A stretch of DNA of 64,000 bases from Cladosporium sp. IMV 00045 (GCA_001931905.2 MSJI02000897.1:62001-126000); one strand, 5' to 3'; numbered from the stretch's first letter, positions 24,246 to 35,801 are shown. Numbers and translations: made by a program. The notes: generated by a model from the letters alone, not told the origin.

Positions 24246-26268
24246 TTACGCACCATCCTCACTATGCTTCGCCTTCTCCACCTGCTCCGCGACCTCGTCC
24301 TTACTCATTCCCCTCTCGGTAACACGCTGCGCGGCCATCTCGGGCGTCATGCGAACTCTGGGGTTGCCATTTAGGCCTCCCATTTCCTCGGGCAGGAAGA
24401 TCAGGTCGATGTCCTCGAGGCTGAGGTTGGAGGTTTCCGGATAGTAGAAGTAGATGATGGGGATGAACAGAGCCTGTGAGGGGGGGTATTAGGTTAGTAG
24501 GGATGTTGCTTCGGATGGTTTTGTGGCAAGGGACTTACGAGCAGGATCATGAAGATGAGGTAGGTGCGCCAGCCGATGCGGTTGATGAGGACTGGTGACT
24601 GCATGATTTGTTAGCTGGGAGTTTGGGGTGGCGATTGGTGGGAAGGGTCTCACGATCATCACGATGAAGAAGTTCCAGAGCCAGTGAGCGGAGACGGACT
24701 GCAAATCGGATTAGCAATTGTATCGTGTGACGATTGTCGTTCTAACTTACGATAGCTGTTCCGCGTGTTCTTGCTTCCAATGGCAGGACTTCCGGTCCGT
24801 ACACCCAGGGAACGACATTGATGGTACCTCCAAAGATCAACATGTAAAGGAAGAAGAAGGCCGCAGCGGCAGAGGCTGGTGCTTTGCGCTCTGGTGAGCT
24901 GACACTGAGCAAAGCTGCCAGCATCATCATGCAAATCGTGAGGCCAGCGCAACCCCAGATCATGGTCCAGCGACGGCCGATACGATCGAGGTAGAGTGCT
25001 GGAAGTAGGTTGCCGATAGGGAACATGCTGTAGACGATGGTGGTCAGATCCTGATGCTCTATCGGGAACGACTTTCTACCAATTTCCGACTTACAGCTGG
25101 ATGAAGCCCGCAATCAAGAGGACTGTGCTAGGAGGCAACTGTACGAACGTAGACAGGGCTGAAGGGAGGTAGTAAACGACTGTAAGGGATCGATTAGCGT
25201 AGTCCGCTCAATTATCATAAACGTGAGCCAGCATACCTAGGTTGATGCCAGACATTTGGTTCATGAAGAGGCCAAACCAAGCCAGTCCGACACGCTTCCT
25301 GGTCTGGAGGACGTCCTTCTTAAACACTGAAGTCCAACTCTGAGCGCCTTCGGCATGCTCCAAGGCGATGATCTCCTTGATAGATTTCATCTCGGCGACA
25401 ACGTAAGGATCCTCCGGTCCGAGGTCATTGACAGCACAGATGACATCAAGAGCCTCATCCAGTCGTCCCTTTTTGGCTAGCCACCTTGGGGATTCTGGGA
25501 GTCCCCATACGATGAAGGTAACAGTGATGGCAAAAATCAATTGGATGGCGATGGGTGTGCGCCTATACTTCGTCAGCTAAGATTAATGAGGGTGTGAGTG
25601 CTGAAGCATACCATGATGCTGAGGAGTCGACGAAAGAGAAAGCATAATCGATCCAGTACGCCTATTCGAAAATCAGTCGACATCTCACGTTTGAACACTT
25701 TACAGCTTCATCCTTACCAGAACGATTCCGATGCCGATGAAGAGGATCTCCCAGGAAACCAAGCGCCCACGCCACTCGCGCTTCGACAGTTCGCTCTGGT
25801 ACATGGGCACCGTGCTGGAGTCGATACCCGTGCCAAAACCCGTGATGATTCGTCCAACAATAAGATGAGCCAGACTGTATGCTGAGGTTTGTAGAGTGGC
25901 GCCAACGATAATAAGGCCCATCGCTAGCCAGATCATGTAGCGCCGACCGAGCATGTCTCCGACCATAAAGTTGATAACACATCCAATCAGAGCACCGAGA
26001 CAGTAGCTGGCGACAGTGATACCCGTAACAACATCATTGGGATCTCCAAACTGATCGCGGAAATGTGGGTTTTGAAGTAGACCAGACAGCACGCCCTGGT
26101 CGTACCTATGGGAAGAGTCAGTCAGCTTCTTATCCGCCAATGGGAGAGTCCATAGAAGGGCAGTCAAGGGGCCATGGATTGAACATACCCGAAGAACAAG
26201 AATGCAGACAGACAAGCGGCGTATACTGCCCATCGCAACGGCGCGCCTCGACCGTAGCAAGTCCTCAT
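24246..26268 (-). CDS. MFS sugar transporter
   Basis: Nine exons on the minus strand: 26268-26189, 26105-25718, 25661-25612, 25562-25237, 25179-25095, 25027-24751, 24698-24654, 24598-24539 and 24473-24246, giving about 512 residues. Family signatures appear in order: FGYDQGVLSG in helix 1, GDMLGRRYMIW, RGRLVSWEI, PESPRWLAKKGR, QMSGINL, DRIGRRW and PETSNLSLED near the C-terminus. These place it in the fungal sugar porter group of the major facilitator superfamily, a twelve-helix plasma membrane proton symporter or facilitator. The sugar cannot be read from sequence. For exon 6 the acceptor at 25028 was chosen because the earlier AG gives an in-frame stop, whereas the chosen one yields the expected FIQLMFPIGN. 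Very small exons (45, 50 and 60 bases) make automated misprediction likely. Confidence 0.88.
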
Positions 26269-26838
26269 GGTGAAACTGTTGCTGGTCTGATGAATCTCGA
26301 GGTAGAAAGGTGGGGTTTGGAAGAGCTAGACCTGGAGCAAAGCAAATGTGAAGAGCGACATGCTCATACATATACTCAAACCCCAGCCTCGATCACCTCC
26401 ATGTCCAAGAGACGCTAATCCTTGGGTGTTGTGCATCAAACCGTACTTTTCGATGGCTTACCAGATTTGCGATACCGGCCGCGGTGTCAAGACGGCCTGC
26501 CGCACGTGGAGGTGCGTGTACCCTGACGCTGTTGCCTTTCTTCCGCGTGCGGATCGTCTTACTTTCTGGGCATGATGAGTGGTCTTGCTTTTACTTTCGA
26601 AGATGAGCCGCATACATGTAGGTAAGATGTTCGGACCACTGGCATACCCAATTTGTCGTCTTGAGGGCTTGCCAATTGAGTCGATTTGCGTTCACCAACC
26701 GGTCATTGAGAGGCCATGGTGCTGCGCCTCCATCACTCCCCACCTCGAACTGATATCAGCAATGACTCGCGTCTTATAGGAGGACGAAGGCGAATGCCGC
26801 CGGCAGATGGGGGCGGGCCTTAGAGTTTGGAGGATGAT

Positions 26839-26872
26839 GCGGGGGCTGAGGAGTGCGGAGTCGTGTCTGGGG
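26839..26872. promoter_or_regulatory. cluster of CreA/Mig1-like motifs
   Basis: Three hexamers fitting the CreA consensus SYGGRG lie within 34 bases: GCGGGG at 26839, GCGGAG at 26855 and CTGGGG at 26867. They are about 570-600 bases upstream of the sugar transporter start. CreA represses carbon-utilisation genes on glucose in ascomycetes. Single motifs occur often by chance; three together are more suggestive, but function is inference. Confidence 0.35.
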
Positions 26873-27256
26873 GAGCTTGCTTGTCCTTCTACGCGGCTTT
26901 AATCAGAGTCCTCTGATGGTTTTGATCCGATACCTAGCAGCTTTAGCGATTTTGTGCCGACTGAATGATAGTGAGGCTTGTGACAGGCTCGGATTTTGGA
27001 ACCATTCTGATCGCTGGGTTCTGCATGAACTTGATCAATACCACACAGAACGAACGCCGAGATGTCCAGACTTCTTCGTTCCCAAGACTGGCAATGGCTT
27101 GATGCTGGGATCGGGTGGCTTGACCAGGCTTAGATCGGAAGCCCAGATTGAGGCATCCACATCATATGCCAAGGTCCCAAGACATGATGACGGGCGCTTA
27201 ACGGGGCCTTTTGTCCCGGGTGTCTGCTGCGGTCACACTTGGTGACTTGGGGTTGA

Positions 27257-27281
27257 GAGCCAGTCGAGCCAGTCGAGCCAG
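27257..27281. repeat. short tandem repeat (9-mer)
   Basis: GAGCCAGTC is repeated twice and followed by seven bases of a third copy. Confidence 0.75.
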
Positions 27282-27654
27282 AAGGCTAGGCTCTGCATCG
27301 TTGCCCGATGATATTCCATTGAAAAGGAAGGGTGAGGCTCCCTCGTCTAGACTACACTCGTCTCAATGTTATCAAGCAATGCTTCTCGTATGACTTACGT
27401 TGCGGACGTACGTCGAGCCTCTAGGCATCGCTCGCGTTGGCTGAGGTCATTGTTTTTAGAGTATTTCGAGAGAAGCAGTGTTGAATTGCAAGTACTAGGC
27501 CCAATTGTGCCTCGGGAGCTTCGGTCCCACCCAATTTACATAGCAAGAAACGAATGCCTTCCGTTCTCGAATACGTGCCACAACCTGGCATCTTTGACAT
27601 TCAATGTCGCCTCTGGAGTTCATCTAGCCTCTCATAGCATATTTAGTCGTCGGA

Positions 27655-28391
27655 TCAGCTAATATCATACACATCGAACGACTCGTCTGCGCCACAGTCA
27701 ATCTGCAGAAATATCAGCACGTGGTCGTCGCCGTGTTCCAAGTAGTTTCAGCCGACTTACCTCCTCTGGCACAGCGAAAACCACGGCGCAAGAACCCCCA
27801 CTCGTGATAAAGGCTCCATAGAAGTCAATGTCGGAGTCGCCATAGTTCCAACCGAGGTCGTTGCCGCCAATATCAAAGACCTGGCACCAGTCCGGGATGC
27901 CGCTGAATTTCGCTTTGCATTGGAACTTGAAATCCCACGGCGCAAAACATCCGCCGCCGAGCGTGAAGCGTCGGCCGTCACCACTAATGCCACATGGCGT
28001 GTATTCACCTGGCCAAGCGTTGTCGTAGACGACATCGCCTCTTTCGTTCCAAACGGAGACTGCGTAAGTCGAATCAGTGAGGGTCTGGTAAGAACTCGAT
28101 CATCTGGGAGCTTACAGCCTCTCGTATCAATAATCTATAGACGCTGTTAGTCAGTCAAGCGTCACTTTAAGGAAGGCTGATACTGACCTGTCCGTTAGGC
28201 TTCCCTTGCCACCCCGCAGGAACCGAGATGGTAGACTTGGACCAGCTGGCGAGGTACGTTTTGCCAGATTGACGAGCCCTGATACGCTCGACTTGCTCAA
28301 GGTCTTCGGTACTGAGCGTCGGTGCTGCAGCTCCGAGTAAAAGGAGCGCTGCCAACGCCAGAAGGCCGTCGCCGATCTTGAGAGCCACCAT
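27655..28391 (-). CDS. small secreted cysteine-containing protein
   Basis: Four exons on the minus strand (28391-28188, 28134-28116, 28059-27761, 27702-27655) encode about 189 residues. The second exon is only 19 bases long. All junctions are GT-AG and keep one frame through to a stop. The start yields an N-terminal hydrophobic signal (LLALAALLLLGAAA), then a short region, then a compact domain with six cysteines (in TPCG, GGCF, FQCK, DWCQ, GSCA and IDCGAD), enough for three disulfides. It is aromatic- and Gly-rich (DLGWNYGDSDIDFYG). I do not recognise the family. Size, secretion and even cysteine count fit an effector-like or wall-associated secreted protein. A TATA-like element sits 115 bases upstream. 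Confidence 0.72.
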
Positions 28392-29974
28392 GGTTATCTC
28401 CGTCAGGGTGGTGGTAGTTGATGAATTGTATTGTGGGTTGTAGGTTGATTGAAATGGATGTCTGATGAATGAACAGCAGATTGTCGACTCGCACTGCTGT
28501 ACTTATAGACTCAGATTGAGGTCGCATGGTCGATGGAGAATGCCATGGCAAGCCATTGACGATATAGAGTCGTAGCCAACGTTACGATTTTATCACAAGA
28601 TCATTCCTTCAAATCCCCTGTAACACCGCAAGCCAGGTAAGTTCCACCTGTAGTCCGAGCGATTCCAATCAACGCTGCTCTTGGTTGATATGAAGGGTCG
28701 TAGACACGGCATGAAGCGAGCAATATGAAGGCGTGTCGTGCCGATATGTGAGGATAAAGTTTGTTCGCCGCATCGAGTGCACGTCACGGTCGACGTTCAG
28801 GGAAAAGTAGTGCCGTTGGCTTTCTTTCGTCGCTGCCATCACAACTGATCAAGACGCCTGGGCGGGAGGGGAACCCAGTCAAGATGCAATACGCCGCACG
28901 ATATAGATTTGTTTCGACCATAAACCATGTTCGTTAGATGGTATACTCCCCGGCGCGAAGGGATAACGTGGGGGCATACATCGTTTGTCTGGTGACGGGA
29001 TGTGGGTCTTTAGTCAATTGCAATGCTATGTTGTCGCTGTTTACTATATCGACGATGGATTAGCAATCGATCGGTGTCAATCAAGTTGGGCACGAGCTAG
29101 TTGTGTTCTCGTGATCATGTCTGAGTATTTAGGTATGATCAACTTGCCTTTCAACGCGGTCACGTTGGTCTGGATCTGCATTGGGGCCCTGCCCCTTGAT
29201 ATCTTGGTCAATCTTGTGCGGGACGGCCCAGATCTGCAAATCGCACGACTCAGGTAGATATCTAGTGCACCCTTCAGAGAGAAGACGGCAATAGCATTGG
29301 GGATTACCTTGGCAGTATGGCGGCTTTCTCCGTATATCTTGTCCTGCCAAGTATATAGGATGAGCGAAGGATTCAGGATGGGCGCTTCACGGAGAATTTT
29401 CACCAAGTCAGGTTTGCTGTGATGTTAGTCGATGTGGCATCCAGTTCTTTCGAAAGCTGGGTAATGCTAAACAGACGTCATTGAGACGTGGCTTGCCTCA
29501 GTGCTGTTTGCAGGTCAACAACTCATGATCAATATCAGAGAAAAAGTATGTAGAATGGTTCGTTGGTGGGCCTTCGGAAGCTCCTTCAAAGCAGTGAGGG
29601 GATGGCACACTAACGCCAGAGAGCGGAGCAGGAGAAAATGGTTCGAGAAAGCTAGCAGCATCCTACATGATTCCCTCATTCTGTTACTGGTCTAAAGATA
29701 CAACCATCTGAGGATGATTTAGCTGCATATTGGGCACCACACTCGGCTTGACCGACGCTTTGTCGATCTTGCGGCAGCGGAAATGTTGTTTCAGATAGTC
29801 AAATGACTGCCTGCGCTTGATCCCTGTGGTGCAAGAAATGTTGTGAAAGAGAATGTCAATTTTTGTAGCGATAACCGGAAATCCAAAGGCATCCTTGACG
29901 AGCACTTCTAGTGGGCGGAAATTTGTATCCTCAGGCAAGAATCACTCTCGTGTCTCGTGAGCCCATTGCTGCCT
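28392..29974. other. intergenic stretch with weak gene remnants
   Basis: About 1.6 kb. Minus-strand frames at 29077-29406 (109 codons) and 29684-29938 (84 codons) have protein-like composition but no domain I can name and no splice partners. They may be decayed gene pieces or chance. The left end is the promoter of the small secreted protein gene. Confidence 0.35.
28503..28508 (-). promoter_or_regulatory. TATA-like element
   Basis: TATAAG on the minus strand about 115 bases before the small secreted protein start codon at 28391. Confidence 0.4.
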
Positions 29975-31631
29975 CTACAGACACTGGGAGTACCACTCAT
30001 TGGTGATCTTGCAGGTCGATCCACTCTGGCAGCAAGTAGCGCCCTTCCAGTCCTTGCCCTGTTTTCTTGTTAGCCAAGTAGATCTATGGCTTGGAGTCAA
30101 GATTGATTGAGTACTTACACCACACTGTCCCCACTTTGCAGCACAGTTAGCAGGCGGAGTTGATGTTGTGGTGGTAGTCGTCGTAGTCGTGGACGTAGTG
30201 CGAGTTGAGGTAGTAGTGACAGGAGTCGAGGTAGTCCTGACCGTGGAAGTCGTAGTGCTGGATCTGGTAGTTGTAGTAGAAGGCGAGCCTGAAGCAGAAA
30301 AGGCAGATTCCAAGATGGGCATGTAGGCGCTGTACGCGGCGCCTGACGTGGGCTCGAGATTAAACATGTAGTTGCCCCACCAAGGTCCGGCTGCCCACCA
30401 GAGAGCACCTTGCCAGACGTCTGCAGGATATTAGCATCACTGAGCTTAGTTTGACTGTCAACGGACTCACCAGAATTGTCGTTCATGTACTTGAGCATGT
30501 CGGTGATCGCGGCCTGGCATTGGGCATTGACGCCGCCAGCAAACTCGCCGAGCAGGCCAATCTTCTTGTTGTCCCTGAGCCACTTTGTGGCCGCCATGAG
30601 GCGTTCGGAGCCAATGGTAGCAGACATACAGTTGGGGGACGTTCCAGATCCATCAGAGTCCCTAGAGAGTCGTCAGCCACTGTCGCACATAATGTCACAT
30701 CGGTCAGACCTACAAATATTGGTGCATCTGGTATACAAGCTTGTTCTCAGGGTCGGAGAGGGATCCCATGAGATCACTACAATTTGAGTCAGATTGCATT
30801 CTATCCAACGCGTTACAGAAACCGATTAACTTACGCGTTAGTCTTTCCGTCCGTGCCTTTGGAGGTGGTCCAGGTCCAGGCCCCAGTCCAGGCTGATGAC
30901 ATTAGCGGAACTCCCAGAGAGCATTACGACCGCAGAGACATACCATTTCCCTCCACGTTGATGACTTGTTTGGCACCTGCAGCTCGGATGCCATTGATCG
31001 CAGCCTGATTAAGCTGAACAACCAGTGCAGTCGACATCGTGTGGAACCTGAGTTCCCTAAGTTAGTTATGAAATCATCTTCAAACGCAGGGCTGGACGCA
31101 CTCATTGTTCGTGTCCCAGATGACTCTCGGGTTGTCTTTGTAGATTAAGGCAACAGTGTTCCACCATTTCTGGAAACCAGCAACGTCTGTGATGACCTCT
31201 TGGTAATATCTGAGCGGACGACAAGGTTAGTGGAAGCATTGCATCGTCGGTTAGTATATTACACACCTGCCATAGTTGTGCGGCTGGATCATGGCGTAAG
31301 CACCCTTGCTGGTCACGTAGTTGACCTGCTCCGTCAGGTTACCGAGATATGCCGGGTCTGGCGAGCCACTCAAGGTTGGGATCAACCGTTCCATGTAGAT
31401 GTTGATGCGGAAGGTATTGAATCCTCGAGCAATGAATGTGTCGTACGTAGACAAAGTAGGCCAAATGTAGTCTTTGCCGTAGAGGCCTGGGAATATGTGA
31501 TCGCCGAACTCTGGCCCAGATTCGTTGACACCAACCCATTGCATCTTGCCGGCTCGTTTGGAATGTTTGCTTGGTGCAGCAATAGCAAGACCAATGGTGC
31601 TCGCCGCAGCGAGGAAAGAGAAGAAGTGCAT
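29975..31631 (-). CDS. GH5 endoglucanase with C-terminal CBM1
   Basis: Eight exons on the minus strand (31631-31267, 31209-31102, 31047-30944, 30892-30835, 30776-30714, 30661-30471, 30420-30119, 30058-29975) encode about 424 residues. After a signal peptide (1-19) comes a GH5 barrel opening with [14 protein letters not shown]. The acid/base is likely Glu158 in WDTNNEFH and the nucleophile Glu272 in LLGEFAGG. A Thr/Ser-rich linker (about 325-385) leads to a fungal cellulose-binding module, [20 protein letters not shown]. This is the arrangement of secreted endo-beta-1,4-glucanases of the Cel5A type (GH5_5), except that the CBM is C-terminal. It would cut internal bonds in cellulose and create ends for the GH7 enzyme encoded 13 kb away. 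The last intron splits the CBM at the same place as in the GH7 gene. Confidence 0.92.
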
Positions 31632-32571
31632 TTTGTGAGGGATGATCTCTGAAAGATGTGGGAGAGGAAGACTTACGATGGCAGCCTGGATCGATAGTAA
31701 GGGATACTTAAGAGAATATATAGATCTCATACATATCACGATCTCCCGTCTTTCACACACAATCAATGTCGAAGTCATTTGAGCCCTAATTTGGCGGTGT
31801 CTTTCCGGACTGACATCTGCGGAAGCCAAATCTCCGTGATCCTGAACGAAAGAGGATCGGGCTGAGTTGAAGGGCCGGCGTTCCATAATAGCACAAAGAA
31901 GTCCGTATAGTGTCATTCAAAACTTGTGCATGCGGCTTCTAGCACCGTAGTACAAGGCGGCTAGCTTTAGAGTACGGAGGCATCTGGTCCGTCGGCTCCC
32001 AGGACTGAGACCCTTTGAGCGGACCTGCATTTTCGCATGCCTAGTCAAGCACTCTAGCCTTTCTGTCTCAGGCGAGAGGTATCTTGCTTAAGTTGACAAG
32101 CTTCAAATATTGCTTCCGGAATGGTGAGGTAGGCCAGGCAAATGATGTGTGGAGATGAGGGCCAAGGAGGCAGACGGCATGGCGTCAGTGTGCTCACTTT
32201 TGGGCGACGGCCGAAAGCGACAGGCGGCCTTCTTATCTATCATGCATTCTTGAGAAGCACTTCTTGTTCATGCTCGCCGTAGATAGTTTTTGTCATCAAG
32301 AATAGGAGTGTTGGAAACGTATAGAGTAAAAGACGTCAGGTTACATCGGATCGAGACGGAGAAAGTCTGCCAACTGGGACAAGCGACAATGATGTCGCCG
32401 CCCAGAAGAAAGTGGGGCATCAGCATCAGGTACACTTCAGCTAGGAGGTACCTTATTCAACCTCTTGCATGAAGAGTAGAATCTGACTTCGGAGACAAAG
32501 AAATTTCCATATTATTGATTGTCCTCTTCCGAAATAGTGCCACATCGTTTCGCCTCTGCACTCACTTCAGC
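31632..32571. other. divergent promoter region
   Basis: 940 bases separating the GH5 endoglucanase (-) from a short-chain dehydrogenase (+), so both promoters must lie here. No gene is supportable. Confidence 0.5.
31717..31722 (-). promoter_or_regulatory. TATA box of the GH5 gene
   Basis: TATATA about 86 bases upstream of the endoglucanase start codon (31631), consistent with a strongly inducible gene. Confidence 0.45.
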
Positions 32572-33519
32572 ATGACTTCTGCCCTTTCTTCACGTCTTGC
32601 CATTATTACCGGCGGCATTGGTATGTGAGATCGGGAATAACTCAACGACAATAGAACTCAACAGAACGTTCTCTTGCTAACAATATAGTTATATAGGAGG
32701 TATTGGATCCTCCGTCGGCACTCTGCTACGCTCTCAAGGAGCGAAACTAGCTCTACTTTACGCACCTTTCGAGGCCGAGAAGGTCAAATCCACACTCGAT
32801 GGCGTGTACGGATCCATGAGCGCCGCCGAAGCCAACGCCGTAAAGGCGTACGAATGCGATGTGACCAACCCCAAATCTGTCGAAGACGCTTTCGCAGCCA
32901 TCACCAGCGATCGCACTGCATTCCCTTCGATTCTCGTCAACGCCGCCGGCTACGTGGCTTTGAGCCCGTTCGAGCAGACACCTCCAGATGACAGCTTGAA
33001 ACACTATATGGTGAATCTTTACGGTCCGACCCTCACTAGCCAGGCATTTGCGCGGACGTTCTTTGCGGCGAAGCAGGCTCAGAGTCGTAGCAACAGCGAC
33101 GCTCAAGCCCCACCTGGACGAATCGTGAACATCGCCAGCCAGGCTGCTCATATCGCTCTGGATAAGCATGCTGCGTACTGTGCCAGTAAAGCTGGAGTGC
33201 TGGGCTTGACTCGCAGCATGGCTCTCGAATGGGCGCCGAAGGGTATCACAGCGAACAGCATTTGCCCAGGCCCGGTGTGGACGGCACTTGGACGAAAAGC
33301 TTGGGCCGACGAGCGCGTGCGGGACGAGTAAGTCAAGTGGTGGTGTATCATTGAATGAGATTACTGATTGGTTCACGCAGCTATCAAAAACAGATCCCCA
33401 CAGGCAATTTCGCTGAGCCAGAAGAGGTTGCGGCTGCGGTCTCTTTCCTCGTCCAGGACGCTGCGTGCAATATCAATGGTGCCGATATCAGACTTGATGG
33501 TGGTTTCACGATTCGCTGA
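32572..33519 (+). CDS. short-chain dehydrogenase/reductase (FabG-like)
   Basis: Three exons (32572-32620, 32697-33327, 33381-33519) encode about 272 residues of a classical SDR. The first intron interrupts the nucleotide-binding glycine motif, read as TGGIGGIG across the junction. Later come CDVTNP, the NAAGY turn, the catalytic Ser in NIASQAAH, the YCASK motif with catalytic Tyr and Lys, the PGPVWT segment and a C-terminal ADIRLDGGFTIR typical of 3-oxoacyl-ACP reductase-like SDRs. It uses NAD(P)H to reduce a carbonyl or the reverse. The substrate is not deducible. A mitochondrial FabG/OAR1 role is possible, but there is no obvious presequence. It is divergent from the GH5 gene. Confidence 0.88.
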
Positions 33520-33729
33520 GTTTTCAGTATAGTAGGGTCAATGGAAGTTGGCGGTCGACTTTGCATACTGCACCAGGTAGAAAAGGTCTGGAGCCGAACG
33601 ACAACAAGCAGCTCGAATGTCGGAGGTGGTCCTCCAAATCGAAAGTCTTCAACTCCTTAGCTGCAGCAGAACACTCCATCCGAATCGATCCATACCAATC
33701 TGACAGGCTTATTCCCTCATATGTATCCT

Positions 33730-34695
33730 TTAGCGTTTCTTCTCACGGTACACCGACTCCACCACAACAAAGACCTCCTGTGCTTTTCTTTTGAATTCTT
33801 CCCGTACATCCTCCGCGCACCTTTCAAACCTATCAGGATGGAACCCCAACCTTAGCTTCTTGAGTTGCTCTTCCGAGGCATCCTTAAGACACTTGCGAAT
33901 ATTGCAAGGGCATGCCTTCAGCGATCTTGAAGTGACCGATCTGATGCAAGAGAGCTCGTCGCAACGTTTGGCTGGTGGATCTGGGAAGTCGGCGATGCTG
34001 GTGTAGTCTTTGAACGCTTTCTGTGCTTCTTCGAGCCACTGCGATGCAGACTTTGAGGTTTTCGGTAATGTTTCCGTCGTCTTCTGGGGTTGGGAAGTTG
34101 CTCGCTTGTTTGGGTTTGCGAAAGGCTCATTTGCTGGGTAGGTGGAGTCCGCAGGTGTTGTGAACAAGACATCATTCATGAACTCCTCGAATGATGACCA
34201 GGTCCTACTCGACGGGCCACCTGGAGCACCCTGCTGATGCGCTTGGCGCTCTTTGGTTTTCCAACGACGCTCTTTTTCTCTGACGTACTCCTTCTCATTA
34301 TGCTCCTCTTCGTGTGGTTCTTGACAACTCAGCCTCAAGCAATGGCGTTTTGCCACCACGAGCTTTATCGTAGCGACTTCGTGATTTGTGTTTGCTTTTA
34401 TGGAGTGAAGCTCGCTATCGTTCATCACATCTTGTGCCTCCCGGAGATGCTTCTGTGCTTCGCTGAGTTTCTTCAACGAGTCTTCTGTCCATTGATGTCT
34501 TCCCAGGACGCGGAGCTCAGAAATTTGTACGTACGCCGCATCTCTTTCACGGCGCCTCAGTCCGAACTCGGATTTGGCTTTATCTGCTGCTTCGCCGGTG
34601 GTGTGCCTCTCCTTTCGAGCTTCGAGAAACCGAAAATGCACCTCGTTCAAGTGGTCAGAGTCGTTTCGACCATCACTTGGACTGGCTCGAGACAT
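33730..34695 (-). CDS. J-domain-like protein of unknown role
   Basis: A single exon encodes 321 residues. The first 170 residues are strongly charged and helical (coiled-coil-like, many Glu/Lys/Arg/His). The middle is Pro/Ser/Thr-rich. The last 70 residues contain KDASEEQLKKLRLGFHPDRF followed by a helix to the end. The HPD triplet after a helix ending LRLGF resembles the J-domain HPD loop as seen in some divergent fungal and NFKBIL1-type proteins, so an Hsp70-partner role is possible but unproven. A cysteine-rich patch (SCIRS..CPCNIRKC) precedes it. The gene is convergent with the SDR at 32572. It may be lineage-specific; only the C-terminal motif is recognisable. Confidence 0.65.
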   Translation of the reverse strand: MSRASPSDGRNDSDHLNEVHFRFLEARKERHTTGEAADKAKSEFGLRRRERDAAYVQISELRVLGRHQWTEDSLKKLSEAQKHLREAQDVMNDSELHSIKANTNHEVATIKLVVAKRHCLRLSCQEPHEEEHNEKEYVREKERRWKTKERQAHQQGAPGGPSSRTWSSFEEFMNDVLFTTPADSTYPANEPFANPNKRATSQPQKTTETLPKTSKSASQWLEEAQKAFKDYTSIADFPDPPAKRCDELSCIRSVTSRSLKACPCNIRKCLKDASEEQLKKLRLGFHPDRFERCAEDVREEFKRKAQEVFVVVESVYREKKR

Positions 34696-35801
34696 GTTGG
34701 TGCTTGTACAGAGAACGAGCTCTGGAGTCAGTTTACTGAGAATGAAGTGGTGTTAAGTAAGAGGAGCGCTGCCGAATTTCGACTGGATATCAGAGGGTAG
34801 GTGAATAAACAAACGTGAATCCGAAAAAGTGAAGCTTGGATCAAAGCCACTGCAACAAAGCTGTTATCAAGGGAATGTGAGCATCGTTTGCTAGGTTTCT
34901 GAGAAAGATACACATTATTCGATTACCATATCAAGTTGATTGTCTCAAAAACGTCACATAAGCGCACAAATAGTCTTGTGAAAAGCGAACCTTGCTCGAC
35001 CGAACGTCCTAATAAGGCATGTGAATGCAAGAAAGAGCAAGACGTTGAGACAGTTCCGTCCCCAGTGTGCGCCGCAAAGACGAAATTTCGAATTACCAGC
35101 GTGGTTCGTTCATACGTTGCTCTTGAATATCAACGCATGATAGTCTTGACGAACAGTCTAGCACAGAATAAATCCTCTTGTTCCAGATTGCTGAAGATCG
35201 ATAACTCCGTGCATGAACGTATTTCGGCGTAATGAAAATGATTACCCGAAGAAACGATAGACCACTATTGATTTCCCCAGAATCGTACATACCTGAAGAT
35301 CCAAGTATGTACATGAAACCTCGGTGGATTAACAGATGATCGCGAGGACGGGAAGACTTGTGGTCTCTCTTGAGGTTATTAGGGTTAGGGTCACGGTGGC
35401 GGTTTAGCGAATGACCGACGTCATACTTGCTCTCCGAGCCGACATCAACAACAAAAAACATGAAGTCAATCTTCATGTTGTAAGCATCGGACGCAGAAGA
35501 CGAAGCACTCAAACGGACACCGTTTTTATTACTCTACTGAATTTGCACTCATCGACTAGCATATTATCAAGCTCCCCAGCGTCTCGACAAGAGACATGAT
35601 CACTTCGCTCCAATCAGTAAGACAGGTCTGACGTTACCATCTCCGCACATGAATACCCTTGACGCTGCAGAAAGAAAGGTGGGCTATGACATGTACATGT
35701 CTCGATAACTCCAGTCTTGCAGTCTTAAAGGCTCCGAGGGCCCTTAGCAGCAATTGAATACTCTGATCGAAGATTCCCCATCACACCTCATATCAACAAT
35801 A
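34696..35801. other. intergenic stretch
   Basis: About 1.1 kb between two divergently oriented genes. Only short frames occur. It contains a two-unit telomere-like TTAGGG motif. No gene is supported. Confidence 0.45.
35379..35390 (+). repeat. two-unit TTAGGG motif
   Basis: Two perfect TTAGGG units in tandem inside an intergenic region. It is too short to prove a former telomere. Confidence 0.7.

Larger units (their letters stand above)
26269..27654. other. intergenic stretch upstream of transporter
   Basis: About 1.4 kb holding the promoter of the transporter and the trailer of the small secreted protein gene. It includes a GC-rich patch with clustered carbon-repressor-like motifs and a 9-base tandem repeat. 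No gene is supported. Confidence 0.45.

Noticed and set aside
25022..25094. Earlier acceptor (CAG before 25046) for transporter exon 6
   Set aside because: It gives an in-frame stop immediately after the junction; the acceptor at 25028 yields the expected FIQLMFPIGN helix.
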